Shown one piece after another: positions 22,291-36,241 of a stretch of 64,000 nt of DNA (its first letter is position 1; the number at the start of each line of letters is the position of its first letter). The stretch comes from Margaritifera margaritifera. Lineage: Eukaryota > Mollusca > Bivalvia > Unionida > Margaritiferidae. A model generated the notes under the pieces. That model ran no database searches. It had not been told where the DNA came from and worked only from the letters and a program-made list of their open reading frames with translations. The stretch is taken from positions 2,399,001 through 2,463,000 of the forward strand of contig JAQPZY010001501.1 in the NCBI GenBank assembly GCA_029931535.1, given 5' to 3'. The position numbers were made by a program, and so were the translations under genes.

Positions 22291-25200
22291 ATTATGTGAC
22301 AGGCGATCAGCGTTGTTAGCAGTTGGATTCAACTTATATGGGGTTTAAAAGGCACTCGCACTACAGAATCCATAAACACGAAACCACAAATAACATCGTA
22401 ATAATGAGGCATGACGTATTTGTTACCTTTATTTATTCTGTGAGAAAAAGGTAAACTAGATCTATTTAGGCGCACATATAAGAATAAATTCGAAACGAAA
22501 AATAATAAGATGTAGCAAAGGCCAATATTTGGTTTAGTGTATACATATTTTATTATAAACAGTCATATATTTGCAAAACGATAGAATACAAGTTCATATG
22601 ATCTAACCAATTGTAAACCACTATACAGTATAATATAATCGCATCGCGAGTAGAACAAAATGAATTGAAAATTGAATATTAGAATAGATAGGAAAGTGGA
22701 AAGAAAAGGTATGAAAGAATATAGCTGGGTTGTGGGAAACGTATCTGGTACAGTTAAGTAGTGGATTCTAATCCATGTATTACCAGAAATTAGTCAGTAC
22801 AATGTGATTGAAGCAGTCTAATATCCGCCTATCACAAATGCCATGCTCACAATACTTCTGGTACATGTCTCAGTGATTCTTTTTATTTTGTTAACTCGTG
22901 GCATTTCTGTGGCAAGCTTGTTTGAATTCAGTAGCTCTAGAGTCGATACGTTTATTTATACATCTTAATTTTATCAAACGCATCATCCTGACCCCTAAAC
23001 AATTAAATAAATTTCAGCGATATTTTGAAGGTTTAGAAAAAGAAGAAAAAAAGATCTTTAGAGAAAATTAAAGAGAATGCACTCAGTTTATTGCAAGACT
23101 TTAAAGTTAAATATTCATAAAGGTTAATATTTCTTTACATAGCAGTGGGAGAAGGGGCTCCGTAGCTTAAACATTTCATTTCAACATATTATAAATGGCT
23201 TAGTCCACAACCTAGATTCGGTCTTTGCCATATATGTTTGAAATACCAAACCAGAAATCATTCTGGCAAAATTCATACTATGAGAGAATGGCTCAGCAAC
23301 AATTGAACCTAAAGACAGGTAACACAAGAACGGTACACTTTTAAGGAACTAAAAAAATAGCACATTATCAAAGGATGATTCTCACCACAAAAAGTAACCG
23401 GATATATGCGAAAAAAGTCAGCATTGTTTGCACAATAGGACTTTCTCTTCTATGCAATACGGTAATGTGCCCATTGCATAATGATGTCACCGACGTAAAC
23501 ACGAGGGTGGTAGTGGTGGTTGTGAGACAACGATATCCCTTAATAGCAATTGCATGCCTGCGTTGATGGATATTAATTTGTGTTATATTCAATATAATAG
23601 AAAAGAAAAACTAAAAGGAATAATAGTTTTATTATTGTTTCAGATCCATTATAGTTATTACCTTGATTACATTAGATTAACCTCAACTTGATAGAAACTG
23701 TTTTAAGTAGCCTGTATTTGCCTCGATGAAATCGAATTTTCAACAGTATTATTTTCAGTTTTTCTCTCTACTGCCAACAAAATTAATATGATAACTATAG
23801 CTATAACTATTTATATATATTTATATATAAACTATATGAGTACTTTCTTTCGATGTTTGTTTTAATGGTGCCCATAAAGTTTCGCTATTTAAAACCATCT
23901 CGCAGAAACAACTCAATGAAAATAGTGTAATCATACGGTATGTCTCACAAAATTATCGAGTTTTGAGAGAAAATTATAAAATTTTAAAAAGCTGTTCTCT
24001 GTCTTCATCATAATAAAAATAAAAGTCATTAAAGTAAAGATGTTTATATATCGAGATATGGGGTTTGTGTGGTTACTGGTGGAACTTGATGTAAATTAAA
24101 CTTCAATTTTATTCAGAACGCTAATTTACCTTATCGAACTTCAATATTTCATTGGTTCTTAATGAATAGGAGCATACTTGGAATATTAATCCACCAGTCT
24201 ACCATCAGACGGACGAATTATCTCTGTTTGAATAAAGAATAGACTTGTTTGCCTTATTTATGCACTCTTTCTTATTTTTCACATGCTAATTAAAACATAA
24301 TTTTAAATAAACTTCGGTCAAAATTTCGTGCCGGAAACTTAGCGATGGAGAGTAAAGATATTTAGTTTAAACAATATTTATTTAAAAAAACATCTGCACA
24401 TATAATTCGAAACAATGCCAAATCTGGGGTTCAGTACAAAGCTTATTAAAACCTCTCAAGAACGAATCCCATGAGACCAAGTACAAGCTTTGGTTTTGAG
24501 GGGTTTTCGATTTAATGATGTCCTCATATTTCACCTAAAAAGAGAAACATTCAGGTATCCCCCTTAGTTATCTGATAATGTTTATAGTGTTTAGTGCTTA
24601 CTTCACATTTTATTAATATAGTGATCTTGTTTTTGTTAATATTTATACTGTAAGTGTTTGCACTAATTTTGCTTCATCACATGCATTTTTACTTTTACGT
24701 GAATTTAAAATGATTTGATGAAGTATTACAAGTAAGTAAATATGAGAGAACATCGTTGCACAATTGCTTTTTGTTGGTGTTTTGCCGGCATAAAATGTCA
24801 GATTTTGACTTAGGACCTCTGAGTCACTGTCGGACGGTGGGTGTGGGGGTGGTCAAAGGGCGGGGTCTTGAAGGTCTAAAATGTTACTGTTTACCGTTGC
24901 TATTTCTCTGCCTACGCACACACACAGATTCTTTGAAACTAATTGTATATCTTCGTTTATGTAATTTTACTTTGAGGTATTTCATGAAAACTCCAATTAT
25001 AATTGAAAATCATGTTTTGGTTAGCTGATACTCTTGAGAAGTCGGTATAATTGCTGCAACAACAGAACCGCCTAATGCCCACCCCCTTCTCTTTCTCTCT
25101 CTCTCTCTCTCTCGCACTTGGTTTAAAATATTGTTCTGTTATGGAACACCCCAGTGTGAAATCCACATGAAATCTTCTGGAAAAAAATCAATAATGATTC

Positions 25201-25566
25201 ATAAATTTAATGTTTAAAATTCAAACTTTTGCAAAACTTGCATTACAAATTAATAACAAGGTCATAATTCCGTATGAATGTCGTATTACTGAGCAAGAAG
25301 AGTTTATTTTTATTTTATTATTTTTATAGCTGTGAACACAGAAAGACAAATATATGAACAATGTGAGGTGATCATTTATTCTCACAAACTGATTAAGCAT
25401 CCTTGTGTCAAAAATATTTTCCAAATGCTTCTTTATAAAGACTATCACATGATGCTCTATTTTGAAGTTATTCACGTAATCAGTGCCATAAGAATTCGAC
25501 GGATTGTTTTGTTTGAAACGGACAATTTATGATATGTATGGGTAAATAGCGTTAAATGGCTGTTTC

Positions 25567-25570
<4 letters not shown>

Positions 25571-25633
<63 letters not shown>

Positions 25634-25663
25634 AAGAGAGAGAGGGGGGAGAGAGAGAGAGAT
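25571..25663 (+). repeat. (TA)n followed by (GA)n
   Basis: A TA tract to about 25619, then an interrupted GA tract, in unit I. The matching place in units II and III carries GA tracts at 30260 and 38118. Confidence 0.9.
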
Positions 25664-25879
25664 ATTTTAAAAGCCAGGTAGATTTACCACTTGGAAGATA
25701 TGGGTAGAAAGTGTCGGTCATTGCGGGATAGTTGCTGGTAGTTAATATCCATGAGGAAAGAGAGGAAAAAATGCCAACACAGAATTGACATTACACCGTG
25801 GATATCGACTTGGAAAATTCGTACTGAGAAAGAGAGCAGTTTCTCAAAGAAGTACGTAGAGTACGTAAGCACTTCGTCA

Positions 25880-25880
25880 C

Positions 25881-25912
<32 letters not shown>

Positions 25913-26100
25913 AGTATTGGCACCAATGTGGTGCACTGGGCCACAGCAGCAATCCGACTGTTTCTGTCTTGAAAATTTATCTCAGCCCCTCTCCATGTAA
26001 CAACTATTTCTGTAAATCTCTGGTAACAGTCCGCATCCATGTCATCTTTTGACCACCTCTCTGTCTCTTCTCTCCGTATGGAACTTTTTGCGATATTTAA
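25880..26100 (-). mobile_element. Non-LTR retrotransposon 3' end (unit I)
   Basis: Minus-strand translation gives TEIVVTWRGAEINFQDR and AAVAQCTT, resembling the C-terminal end of LINE endonuclease/reverse-transcriptase polyproteins (typically R-G-R-P-x-x-T-W, then a T-W-x-E-A segment). An ATC repeat of about 10 units (25881-25912) follows as a 3' tail. Only this stub is present, and the 5' part is missing. Homologous stubs lie at 30603-30760 and 38500-38760. Confidence 0.6.
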
Positions 26101-26353
26101 AGAAGCAATGGCGGAGAGGAAAAAAACGGTATTGGTGACAGATTAATTAGTTAATGGAACCAATGATCGCGCAAACCCTTTTCAAGACAATACAACATAC
26201 GAATATATGAAAGGTGGGATAGATATGCTTCTCATGCTATTAAAGACAATACTCCTTTGTATTATCATTTAGTAAATCGACCGAATCACAATGGCGTAGT
26301 TTTTCCCCATTCAATTCCATCATGCCACACGTCAATAAGTTGTTTACACGTCA

Positions 26354-26375
26354 TATATATATATATATATACATA

Positions 26376-26426
<51 letters not shown>
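26354..26426 (+). repeat. (TA)n microsatellite
   Basis: An interrupted TA tract in unit I. The equivalent position in unit II (about 30960) has none. Confidence 0.9.
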
Positions 26427-26430
<4 letters not shown>

Positions 26431-28253
26431 AACGGACTACAACCGTAGAGATCAATGACCTAACAGACAAAAAATGAATAGCTTCGATGTACTTTACCTG
26501 TCTATATATATCGTCGTAACATTCACTCGGCCGTGAATAACCAACGGAAAATATAAGAATGGAAACGGATATACCACCACATAGAAGTAAGAGTGCATAT
26601 CCGCGTGTTGACGCTTATAATTGATAAAAGAGTTTGAAAGAGAAATTCTGTTGAATGCCAAGTAAACATTCTGGTACAAATAAAATATGTGTATAATATG
26701 TACGCTGTGTCTTTGATATACCATTTTTTTTATGCATTTGACGGTACAGAATTACAAATAAAATCTTTTTAAAAAATGTGCAATGCCTAAATAATTCTAA
26801 CATATTATTCCAGATTCATGAAAAATTAAACCGGATGCTTGATATATTTGATCAAAAAATTGATACATTTTCATAGCATAACCCTAAATGAAACATATAT
26901 TGGGCATATTTAGAAACATATACTTTGTTTTAATTTGTATGCACCACTTTATACATTGTATTAATATATCGATTCACTTTCATAACATATTGTACAGGAC
27001 CTGTGTTGAATGCATTTCTGTCCAGGTTATTTAGTTTTCTTTAGCTTCAGACTGTGGAAGGGTGTTTAATAGTTTTGTGAGACTTTCAAATGTGTTTTTG
27101 CATGCATGTGTTGAGTGTAGATGTAAACAAGTTGTTTATTAGTCGCCATATCAACGATGACGTAATTGGCATAATAATTACGTCAAACAAATTATTTATC
27201 TACAAAAATACTTTGAAAGTGTAATGTACCTACCTGAAGAGCATCCACGACGATGATGCGAAAGAGCTTAAAGAATATCTATCTATCTATCTATCTATCT
27301 TCTTAGGTGTGAAATATTTAAGCTTATTGGCGAAATAATTTTCATACTTTTTTATTCCTATATTTTCACATGTGAAAAATATAAGATTTCGCATCATGCC
27401 ATGCGACGCTCGATTGTGTGTCCCTACAGAAGTTATACCTGCAGTAACAAAAATGAGCACTTTGTGAGCCAGAACAAAAAAAATTAAACTGCATTACACT
27501 TCATACATGGAAATTAATTTTTCCTGAAGAAATTTGACTCGACGCCTTTAGCGTCTCTATGAAGTTATTTCCCCTTATTTCCTTGACAACAAGGATAAAC
27601 CCGCTGTGATGTATTGCTGAATAGGGCTTGCTTTGTGGTCAGATACGATCAGCTTACAAAATGTCAAAAATGTAATTTACTGCGACAAATATGATCATCC
27701 CAATCCTACCGTTCTCTTAATTCACTGATATTTATATGATCAGCCGATGAAAGTGAAGTGAATTTACGGAAATGTGGGTGGGTGTCGTGCTGAAGAGTGT
27801 TTAATCTTCTAAGCTACGATTCTGGAGCAAGCATGGTATATAATAAGAAGACAATTTTCTTTGCCTGCGTAAAGACGGGATTTGTTTAATCTTGCGGCAC
27901 CAGTATCGACATATTTTAACTCTTGGATGCGACACACATTAAAATATTACGTTTTTTCCACCACACGATGAAATATATCTGGTAATAACGTTGGAAAAGA
28001 AAATATCCTCTCTGTCTCTAAAATTTTAAAATATCCCAAAGATGATTGGTTTTATTTTCTCATTCATTTTAAATAAATATTCTAGGGTGTTGCAGGAGAA
28101 CACTAAAAAGAATGATTTGATTAGGTCTCTCAATAAACATACTACTATAGGTTCCCTGTGTAACTAGGTAGATACAAGTTGTACGTTGGTATGGGTAACA
28201 TAAAGATTTATCCACAATGATCAGGAGCAAACATTGAAGTTCTTAATTTTCAG

Positions 28254-28399
28254 AAGCCATACCAACACTCATGACCTTGTTAGGCTTGTTTCCACCCGCA
28301 GTACAAATGGATTGGGTTTTAACCTTCAGTCACTCGGAAAATTATTAAGTTCTACGATCTCTGATTGGCTGAAAGACGACCAATCAGCGTATATCGAAG
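28254..28399 (+). CDS. Exon-like remnant b, unit I (unrecognised protein)
   Basis: A 146-base open segment lies between acceptor CTTAATTTTCAG and donor GAAG|GTGAGT. It encodes TNTHDLVRLVSTRSTNG, then NLQSLGKLLSSTISDWL and KDDQSAYIEG. It looks like a real coding exon, as the splice sites and frame agree, but I do not recognise the family. The homologue in unit II has lost the donor and gained a stop. It starts completing a codon with one base and ends in phase 1, so it cannot splice directly to remnant a at 28997. Confidence 0.45.
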
Positions 28400-28504
28400 G
28401 TGAGTGTAGATAATGCAGGAGTCCACTATCCCAGTAAAGCTGCTAAAAAAAAGTAAACATCGAACTGCACAAAGACGGCAGCACATATTATTAAATTTTG
28501 TTCT

Positions 28505-28745
28505 TCACTTATATGTTTGCTTCAACTCCGTGTATAAACTATAATTTGACACTATGAGTTTAACCATCGTCGCTAGCCAATGTGTGTCGATCCACCGATT
28601 AACAAATAATCGACAATCCTTGACTAGCCAAGATGGGTTTTGAACTCGGATAAGGTGATAAAAGATAACAAAAGATAATAAGATATACACGAGATGAATA
28701 TCTAATGCTCTGAAAACCGGTATTATACACGCGCTCTCAATACAC
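28505..28745 (-). repeat. tRNA-like SINE remnant, minus strand (unit I)
   Basis: On the minus strand AGAGCATTAGATATTCATCT resembles a tRNA anticodon arm and GAGTTCAAAACCC fits a polymerase III B box. A nearly identical copy is at 35765-35975 in unit II. Confidence 0.4.
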
Positions 28746-28996
28746 ACATGAACAAACAAGTAGATTAAAATAAGCAACTTTAATATTCACTTGATATTGA
28801 CGCATCTTTCTTTTTCGTATGGATTAATATGAGTTAATGGATTTACACCAGTTTCTCTGTTTGAAAGTTAGACCACTTCTATAAACAAAATGCTGTCAAC
28901 TTTTGGTCTTTCTTTTTTCAATGTTTCATCCATTTGTGTCACTCTCTGCATTTCATTCTTCTCTTCCTTCTTTCCTGCCTACGTTTGATTGAAAAG

Positions 28997-29230
28997 TCAC
29001 AGTAAAATGAAACCTTTGAATGTGAGCAATAAAAACGACTATGAATTAGATAATAAAATTTTAGACTCAATATCTCTAGAAAAATACATATTTTATAGTC
29101 TACTTGTAGTTAACCAACTTGCAAGGTGCATTTCAACTATACCTTCTGCCCTGAGGGTTGATTGATAAGAATGTATCTTGTCCCTACTAATATAACCCCG
29201 AAAATGTTTATGTTGACATATTATCTCAAG
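28997..29230 (+). pseudogene. Exon remnant a, unit I
   Basis: A pyrimidine-rich acceptor and AG are followed by a frame reading MKPLNVSNKN, LDSISLEKY and STIPSALRVD, then an immediate TGA. After a small shift the sequence continues to a strong donor CTCAAG|GTAAGA. Units II and III carry the same exon with different lesions, so the unbroken exon is older than the array. Protein not recognised. Confidence 0.5.
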
Positions 29231-29690
29231 GTAAGAATCATGGGTTTGTAAACATGTGGGCGACAAATACTTCTACGATTATATCTTAATGTAGCACGAT
29301 TTCATATTGCATGTATAAACGCTGTTGTATTTTTGTATTTGACAATTTAGTCATATATGTCAGTTGTTGACTTACGACCTCTGAGCTACTATCGGGGTGG
29401 GGTGGGGGTTGGGGCCGCTAAGGGCAGGGTCTAAAATGTTACTCTTTATTGTTGCCATTTCTCTGCCTACGCGCACACACACAGACTCTTTGTAACTAAT
29501 TGTATATATTAGTTTATGTAATTGTACTTTTCAAAAGTTTTATTTGATTTTACATTTTGATGGATTTCATTAAAACTGCAATTATAAGTGAAAATCATGT
29601 TTTGGTTAGCCGATACTCTTGAGAAGTCGATATAGCTTCTGCAACATCGAAACCGCCTAATGCCCACCCCCATCTTTCATTCTTTCTTTC

Positions 29691-29692
<2 letters not shown>

Positions 29693-29755
<63 letters not shown>
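29693..29755 (+). repeat. (CT)n microsatellite
   Basis: An expanded form of the short CT tract at 25092-25113 in unit I. Confidence 0.95.
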
Positions 29756-29757
<2 letters not shown>

Positions 29758-30602
29758 CATGGTCCAAACTAGTGTTCTGTTATGGAACACCCCAGTGTGA
29801 AATCCACACGAAATCTTCTGTTACAAATAAATAATTATTCTTACATTTGATGTTTAAATAAATGCTTTCTAAATATAAAACATTTACAAAACTTACATTA
29901 AAAATTAATAACAAGGTCCTAATTCCGTATGTTTGTCATATTACTGAGTAAGAAGAGTTTATTTTAATTTTATTATTCTTTATAAAATAAAGGAATTCGA
30001 CGGATTGTTTTGTTTGAAACGGACAATTTGCAATACGCATGGGTAAATAACGTTAAATGGCTGTTTTGAAAGGCTAGCTAAAAATTCTATAAATAAAATC
30101 GTACGTTTCTGAACGAACAATGCGTTGAATAACTTTGATCGGTACTGTTGTTATGCTGACCATTTATTTCATCAATGGCCTATCTTGCTAATATAGGTCC
30201 CTTATTTAATATATATGTATATCTAAAAGCCACAATATGTAAACGTGTGTGTATGTGTGTGAGAGAGAGAGAGAGAGAGAGAGTTTAAAAGCCAGGTAGA
30301 TTTATCACTTGCAGGATTTGGGTAGAAAGTGTCGGTGAATGTGGGATAATTGTTGATAGTTAATAACCATGAGGAAAAAGACGCAAACCGCTTGGAGATG
30401 TTTCTGGAATTATGCGAAACGCATATGAAGCTAAAAAATGCAAAACAATAATTAAAATTACACAGTGTGCATCGACTTGGAAAATTCACACTGAGAACGA
30501 TTTCCGGATAGAGAAAAGTGAGACAAATACTGGTCATCTTAAGAAGACACCTTTTGGATTAAGCGAGCAGTTTCTCAAAGAAGTATATAGAGCACGTAAA
30601 CA

Positions 30603-30760
30603 CTTCATCATCATCATCATCAAGTCGTTGGTACAGTCCGCATCCATGTCGTCTTCTGACCACCTCTCCGTCTCTTCCCTTCGTATGGGACCCAGTCCAA
30701 GACTTTTCGAGATATTTAAACAAGCAAAGGCGGAGAGGAAAGTGGTATTGGTGACCGATA
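30603..30760 (-). mobile_element. Non-LTR retrotransposon 3' stub (unit II)
   Basis: Same element as at 25880-26100, with the middle deleted: GPIRREETERWSEDD is followed almost at once by the short ATC tail (about 6 units). Shared flanks show it was copied with the unit rather than inserted anew. Confidence 0.5.
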
Positions 30761-31934
30761 AATCATTCAATGTAACCAATCATCGCGCAACCACTTTTCA
30801 AGCCGATACAACATAAGAATCTATGAAAGGTGGGATAGATATGCTTCTCGTGCTATTAATGGGAATACTCCTTTGTATTATCATTTAGTAAATCGACCGA
30901 ATCACAATTCAATCCAATCATGCTACGCGTCAATAGAGTTTGTTTACACGTTCGATATCATAGGTATATTCAAAACGTATTACAGCCATAGAGATCAAAC
31001 AGACAATAAATGAATAGGTTCGAGGTAGTTTACCTGTCTATATAGATCGTCGTAACATTCACTCGGCCGTGAATAACCAACGGAAAATGTAAGAATGGAA
31101 ACGGATATACCACCACATGGAAGTAAGAGAGCACATCCGCGTTTATGTATGATCAAGACTATTATTAGTACTTTAGAAAAGTACCCAGAGTGGACGAGAA
31201 TGATTGCATGAAGCAAAGTTGATACTGTATTTTCCATCCATGAAATCAATCAAAATTAAATAGTTTTCTCTTCATTCACGCTTATAATTGAAAGAAAAGT
31301 TTGAAAGAGAAATTCTGTAGAATGAGATGTAAACATTCTGGCATAAATAAAATATGCGTATTGTATATACGCTGTATCTTTCATATACCGCTTTATTTAT
31401 ACATTCGACGGTACAGAATTACAAATGAAAATAAAAAATGTACAGTGCCTTAATAATTCTAACATATTATTCCAGATTCATGAAAAATTAAAGCGGATGC
31501 TTGATATATTTGATAAAAAAATTGATACATTTTCATAGTATAACCCTAAATGAAACATATATTGGGCACATTTAGAAACATATACTTTGTTTTAATTTGT
31601 ATGCACCACTTTATACATTGTATCAATATATCGATTCACTTTCATAACATATTGTACAGGACCTGTGTTGAATGCATTTCTGTCCAGGTTATTTAGTTTT
31701 CTTTAGCTTCAGAGTGTGGAAGGGTGTTTAGTAGTTTTGTCAGACTTTCAAATGTGTTTTTGTATGCAAGTGTTCAGTGTAGATGTAAACAAGTTGTTTA
31801 TTAGTCGTCATATCAACGATGACGTAATTGGCATAATAATGACATCAAACAAATTATTTATTTACAAAAATAATTTGAAAGTGTAATGTATCTACTTGAA
31901 GATCATCCATGACGATGATGCGAAAGAGCTTAAA

Positions 31935-31937
<3 letters not shown>

Positions 31938-31982
<45 letters not shown>
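31938..31982 (+). repeat. (TA)n microsatellite
   Basis: It follows AAAGAGCTTAAAGGATA, as does the tract at 39978. In unit I the same place holds an ATCT tetranucleotide (27279-27300). Confidence 0.9.
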
Positions 31983-31986
<4 letters not shown>

Positions 31987-32653
31987 TTTTTCAAATATAT
32001 CCTTATATTGTCCCATATCAAAATATAAGATTTCCCATCATGCCACGGGACGCTTGATTGTGTGTGCCTACAGAAGGTATACCTGCAGCAACAAAAATGA
32101 GCACTTTGTGATCTAGAACAAATAAATAGAAACTGCATTACATTTCAGACATAGAAATTAATTTTTCCTGAAGAAATTTGACTTGACGCCTTTAGCTTCT
32201 CTATGAAGTTATTTCCCCTTATTTCCTTAACAACAATGATAAACCCGTTGTGATGTATTGCTGAATAGGACTCGCTTCGTGGTCAGATATGATCAAATAG
32301 TTTATAAAATGTCTAAAATGTAATTTACTGGGACGTATTAGATCATCCTAATCCTACCTTTCTCTTAATTCACTGATATTTATATGATCAGCCCATGAAA
32401 GTGAGGTGAATTTAAGAAAAGGTGGGTGGAGTGTCGTTCTGAAGAGGCAGTTTAATCTTCAAAGCTTCTATTCTGGAGCAAGCTTGGTATATAATAGAAG
32501 AATTTTTTTCTTTTCCTTAGTAAATACCGGATTTGTTTCATCTTGCAGTACCAAAATCGATATAGTTTAATTTGTGGATGCGACATTCATTAAAATATTA
32601 CTTTTTTTGTACCACTCGATGAAATATATGCGATATTAACGTTGGAAAGAAAA

Positions 32654-32660
<7 letters not shown>

Positions 32661-32710
<50 letters not shown>
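32661..32710 (+). repeat. (TA)n at left edge of unit II insertion
   Basis: It lies exactly where unit II departs from unit I. Confidence 0.9.
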
Positions 32711-32713
<3 letters not shown>

Positions 32714-33142
32714 GTACACTGTATCTTTTGTTTTTGATATACCACGAGATGTATAAATGTTTCATTAATATGAAACTAGGCTTGACGTGTTTCCTTTTAG
32801 GGAAAAATATATACAACGAATAGTATATCAAATATACAGAGTACAATCTATACATATATTTTATTTATACCACATACATATACATGTACTTGCGTTCCCA
32901 ATGGAGTTTAGATTGACTACAGGAAACTGTGTGTTGACGGTGGGAGTTAACTCTTCACATCCCTGCACAGTGTTTCGGCTATACAATGTTCTGCAGTTGT
33001 TGAAGGTATTTACAATCCTCTTTTAAAATCGTTAATTTGCCTCCTTTTTGGAGCTTCTATTTTCATTTATATTTATTAAAGAAATAAAAGACACACTTAT
33101 GATTTAAGCATGAAATTTGGTTTCAATGATACACGTAGAGCA

Positions 33143-33256
33143 ATACAAACATTGCATGGCTAGCGTCCCGAATAGTGAAAGCGCGGCCATTCGATCAACA
33201 GCGAGTACATCGAAACAAGTGTGGGATATGCTAAGCGAAAAGACAAGCCAACACGA
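33143..33256 (+). CDS. Candidate exon, unrecognised
   Basis: A GC-richer open stretch after acceptor CACGTAG, reading QYKHCMASVPNSESAAIRST and VWDMLSEKTSQHE, ends at GAG|GTAATT. A 29-base segment at 34090-34118 (DELQGCYGN, acceptor TTTTCCCAG, donor GTAAGC) would join in phase. It lies in the sequence unique to unit II. Possibly a fragment of the gene whose other exons are scattered in the array; not recognised. Confidence 0.3.
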
Positions 33257-33596
33257 GGTAATTCAAACATTTAAAGTTATATACAGTTGATCTGAGTCAT
33301 TATTATGCTTTACTTACAACTGCTACCGACCATAAGATTGTTTTTACCCTCCATCTGTCACCTTCTCTTTCCATTGGTCGGTTTAGCTGTCAGTTTTACC
33401 ATCATAAGTCCAGAGACGTCGTCGCATCCCACAGATGAGAGATGGGTCCACTGAGCTAAAACTGACATGCTGGCTGACCAACCATCAAATAGAGAGAGAC
33501 GGGTCGGGGTGTGGACTGACCATAATATTTTTTTTATTGTCCATCCCTCTGTTTCTCTGTTGATCGATTAGTCTGTCAGTTTTACCATCATAGATC

Positions 33597-33599
<3 letters not shown>

Positions 33600-33668
<69 letters not shown>

Positions 33669-33675
33669 GAGAGAG
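33600..33675 (+). repeat. (GA)n microsatellite
   Basis: A long GA tract flanked by GTCTGTCAGTTTTACCATCAT, a phrase that also occurs near 33390, so a local duplication surrounds it. Confidence 0.95.
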
Positions 33676-35497
33676 ACAGACAGACATAAAGACAGACAGG
33701 TAGTGATTTGGATAACTGATGTAAAACTGGCATGCTGACTGACGAACCAAGACAGTGAACGAGAGAGGGAGAGGGACCTTCTGACATTTTAATATTTAAA
33801 AATTATCTGATTGTAGAATGGTATTGTAGGTTACGGACAAACAACAGGCCATTGCAACTTTGTGTCATTGGTATCGTGTAACACAGTAGAAAAATCCCAT
33901 GGAAATTGAACACATTCCATTATAACGACTTTGGTTCCTCAAGTTTATTTGGTGTAATTCTAAGTGCAAGTTTTTTATGAAGCCCAAACTCTCTCTTACT
34001 CTACAGATTTCACGTATTTTTTCCCTTCTGGCATGTGTCAGAGATAGTATAACTTAACACACTTAACATCTTAAGCTTGATTTTCCCAGGATGAGCTTCA
34101 AGGATGTTATGGGAACGCGTAAGCAAATTGGAGTAAACGATGACGATATATTTTCGACTCACCAATATAAACAAAATGTTAGTGACTATAGATGGACTGC
34201 AAAATATTGTTTATTTCCTAGTTTTTCAATTTAGGCAACAGTTTTGCTTTGACGAACAATAGAAACACACACAAATTAGTAATGTAGGTGTTAACAACTT
34301 TGATACTGATAAGCATGGTGTCTGGCATGATTTGAGATAGTACACATGATAACAGATTGCATGGTAGTGGTCTAAGATTAGCTAATGTTTTGCAGGTTGT
34401 TCACCTTCAAATCAGGTTAACATTCAAAACAATCAACCGAGGACATTATGTTTTAGGCATGTATATAAGTGATAAGGATAAATTGAATAAGTGTTAATCT
34501 TGACGCTGTAAAAAGAAGAAACTAACCTGACGAAACTTACTTTAGTGGTAAACATTTCGAAATATCATTATGGATGATCGCATAAAAGTGCAGCTCTGCA
34601 ATCAAAGACTTTAGAGAGAATGCTAGGCATTTATGGGTCTTACTCATAATGGATATAAGAAAAAAATGAAATTGTGTTTTGAAGAAAACCATGTTATTCA
34701 AGACGAAGTGAAAGCAGACATTTTAGATACTTTGAAAAAGATCAAAAAAACAAAAAATATGTTAACGTGATTTGAATTTTCTTTTCAATACAATGTGCAT
34801 GTACCAGATCACATTCCTAATATACAATGCAGCTTTTTGCCATAATTTATGATGTTTGACACAATTTTTAATTAGAATTGTTCTTTGGACAGGCTGACGC
34901 TCAGCTTCTGGGCTCAAAAGCTGTATCATTTGTTAATTGTTTTAGTAGCATGATTGTTATAGTGATTATTATTGATTTTCAAAATATCTCCAGTGCTGCG
35001 GGTCTAGTGATTTTCAATTTTGATTTTTCATGTTTTCGTATTCATATACGTGATTTTTGAACGCAAACAAACACCAGTAGTCCAGAAATAGGGTTGTATC
35101 TATATTCTAGACTGGAATATGCAACAAAAAAAAAAGAGTGGCTATCTTGATTTTTAATGTTCTCGTCTCTGAAGAAGAGTTGCTCTGAATGAACATTATA
35201 TCCCTATACGAGATTTTAAAATATCCCAAAGATGATTGGTTTATTTTCTCAAAGTTTTTTAAAAAAATGTACTAGGGCCTTGTTGCTCTAAGATATGTTT
35301 TACTTCTGATTCTTAGTATCCTCCTGCGGTTGCTGGGGAAACACTAAAAAGAAAGATTGGTCTAGGTCTCTCAATATAAATACTACTATAGGTTCCCTGT
35401 GTAACTAGGTAGATACAAGTTGTACGTTGGTATGGGTAAACATACGGATTTTTATCCACAATAATCAGGAGCAAGCATTGAAGTTCTTAATTTTCAG

Positions 35498-35643
35498 ACG
35501 CCATACCAACATTCTTGACGTTCTTAGGCTTGTTTCCACCCGCAGTACAAATGGATTGGGTTTTAACCTTCAGTCACTCGGAAAATTATTCAGTTCTACG
35601 ATCTCTGATTGGTTGAAAGACGACCAGTCAGCGTATATCTGAT
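35498..35643 (+). pseudogene. Exon remnant b, unit II (stop, donor lost)
   Basis: The acceptor is intact (TTTTCAG) and the frame reads TNILDVLRLVSTRSTNG, SLGKLFSSTISDWL and DDQSAYI, then TGA where unit I has GAAG|GTGAGT. Near-identical to 28254-28399 otherwise. Confidence 0.5.
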
Positions 35644-35764
35644 GTGTGTATACATATTGCAATAGTCCACTATCCCAGTAAAGCTGCTAAAAAAAGTAAA
35701 CATCGAACTGCGCAAAGACGGCAGCATATATTATTGAGTTTTGTTTCTTCACTTATATGTTTGA

Positions 35765-35975
35765 TTCAGTTCTGTGTATAAATTACAACTATACACTATG
35801 AGTTTAACCATCGTCGCTAGCCAACGTTTGTCGATCCACCGATTAACAAACGATCGACAATCCTTGACTAGCGAAGATGGGTTTTGAACTGGGATAAGTT
35901 GATAAAAGATTACAAAAGATAACAAAATATACACGAGATGAATATTTAATGCTCTGAACACACGCTCTCTCAATA
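35765..35975 (-). repeat. tRNA-like SINE remnant, minus strand (unit II)
   Basis: Homologue of 28505-28745, at the same distance past exon b. Confidence 0.4.
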
Positions 35976-36241
35976 TACACATGAACAAACAAGTAGATTA
36001 AAATAAGCAACTTTAATATTCACTTTATATTGACGCATCTTATTTTTCATATAGATTAATATGAATTAATGGATTGACACCAGTTTCTCTGTTTGAAAGT
36101 TGGACCACTTTTTATAAACAAAATACTGTCAACATTAGGTCAAAGGTAATAGGTTCCTTTTGTCAATGTTTCATCCATTTGTGTCACTCTCTGCATTTCT
36201 TTCTTCTCTTCCTTTTTTGCTGCCTACATTTGATTGAATAG

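Larger units (their letters stand above)
21780..29310 (+). repeat. Array unit I
   Basis: The left part (21780-23780) matches 51390-53560. The part from about 23820 matches 36660 onward and 44980 onward. Ordered landmarks: ATGAGAGAACAT near 24740, GTGTGAAATCCACA near 25150, non-LTR 3' end near 25900, ATTCCAGATTCATGAAAAAT near 26812, palindrome near 27355, exon remnant b at 28254, SINE-like element near 28600, exon remnant a at 28997. Confidence 0.75.

Noticed and set aside
25684..26040. Poly-Asp protein as a possible acidic gene
   Set aside because: The Asp run is the ATC tail of a non-LTR stub and changes length between units.
33485..33787. Ser/Leu-rich ORF that looks like a low-complexity protein
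   Set aside because: It is the GA microsatellite read on the minus strand.
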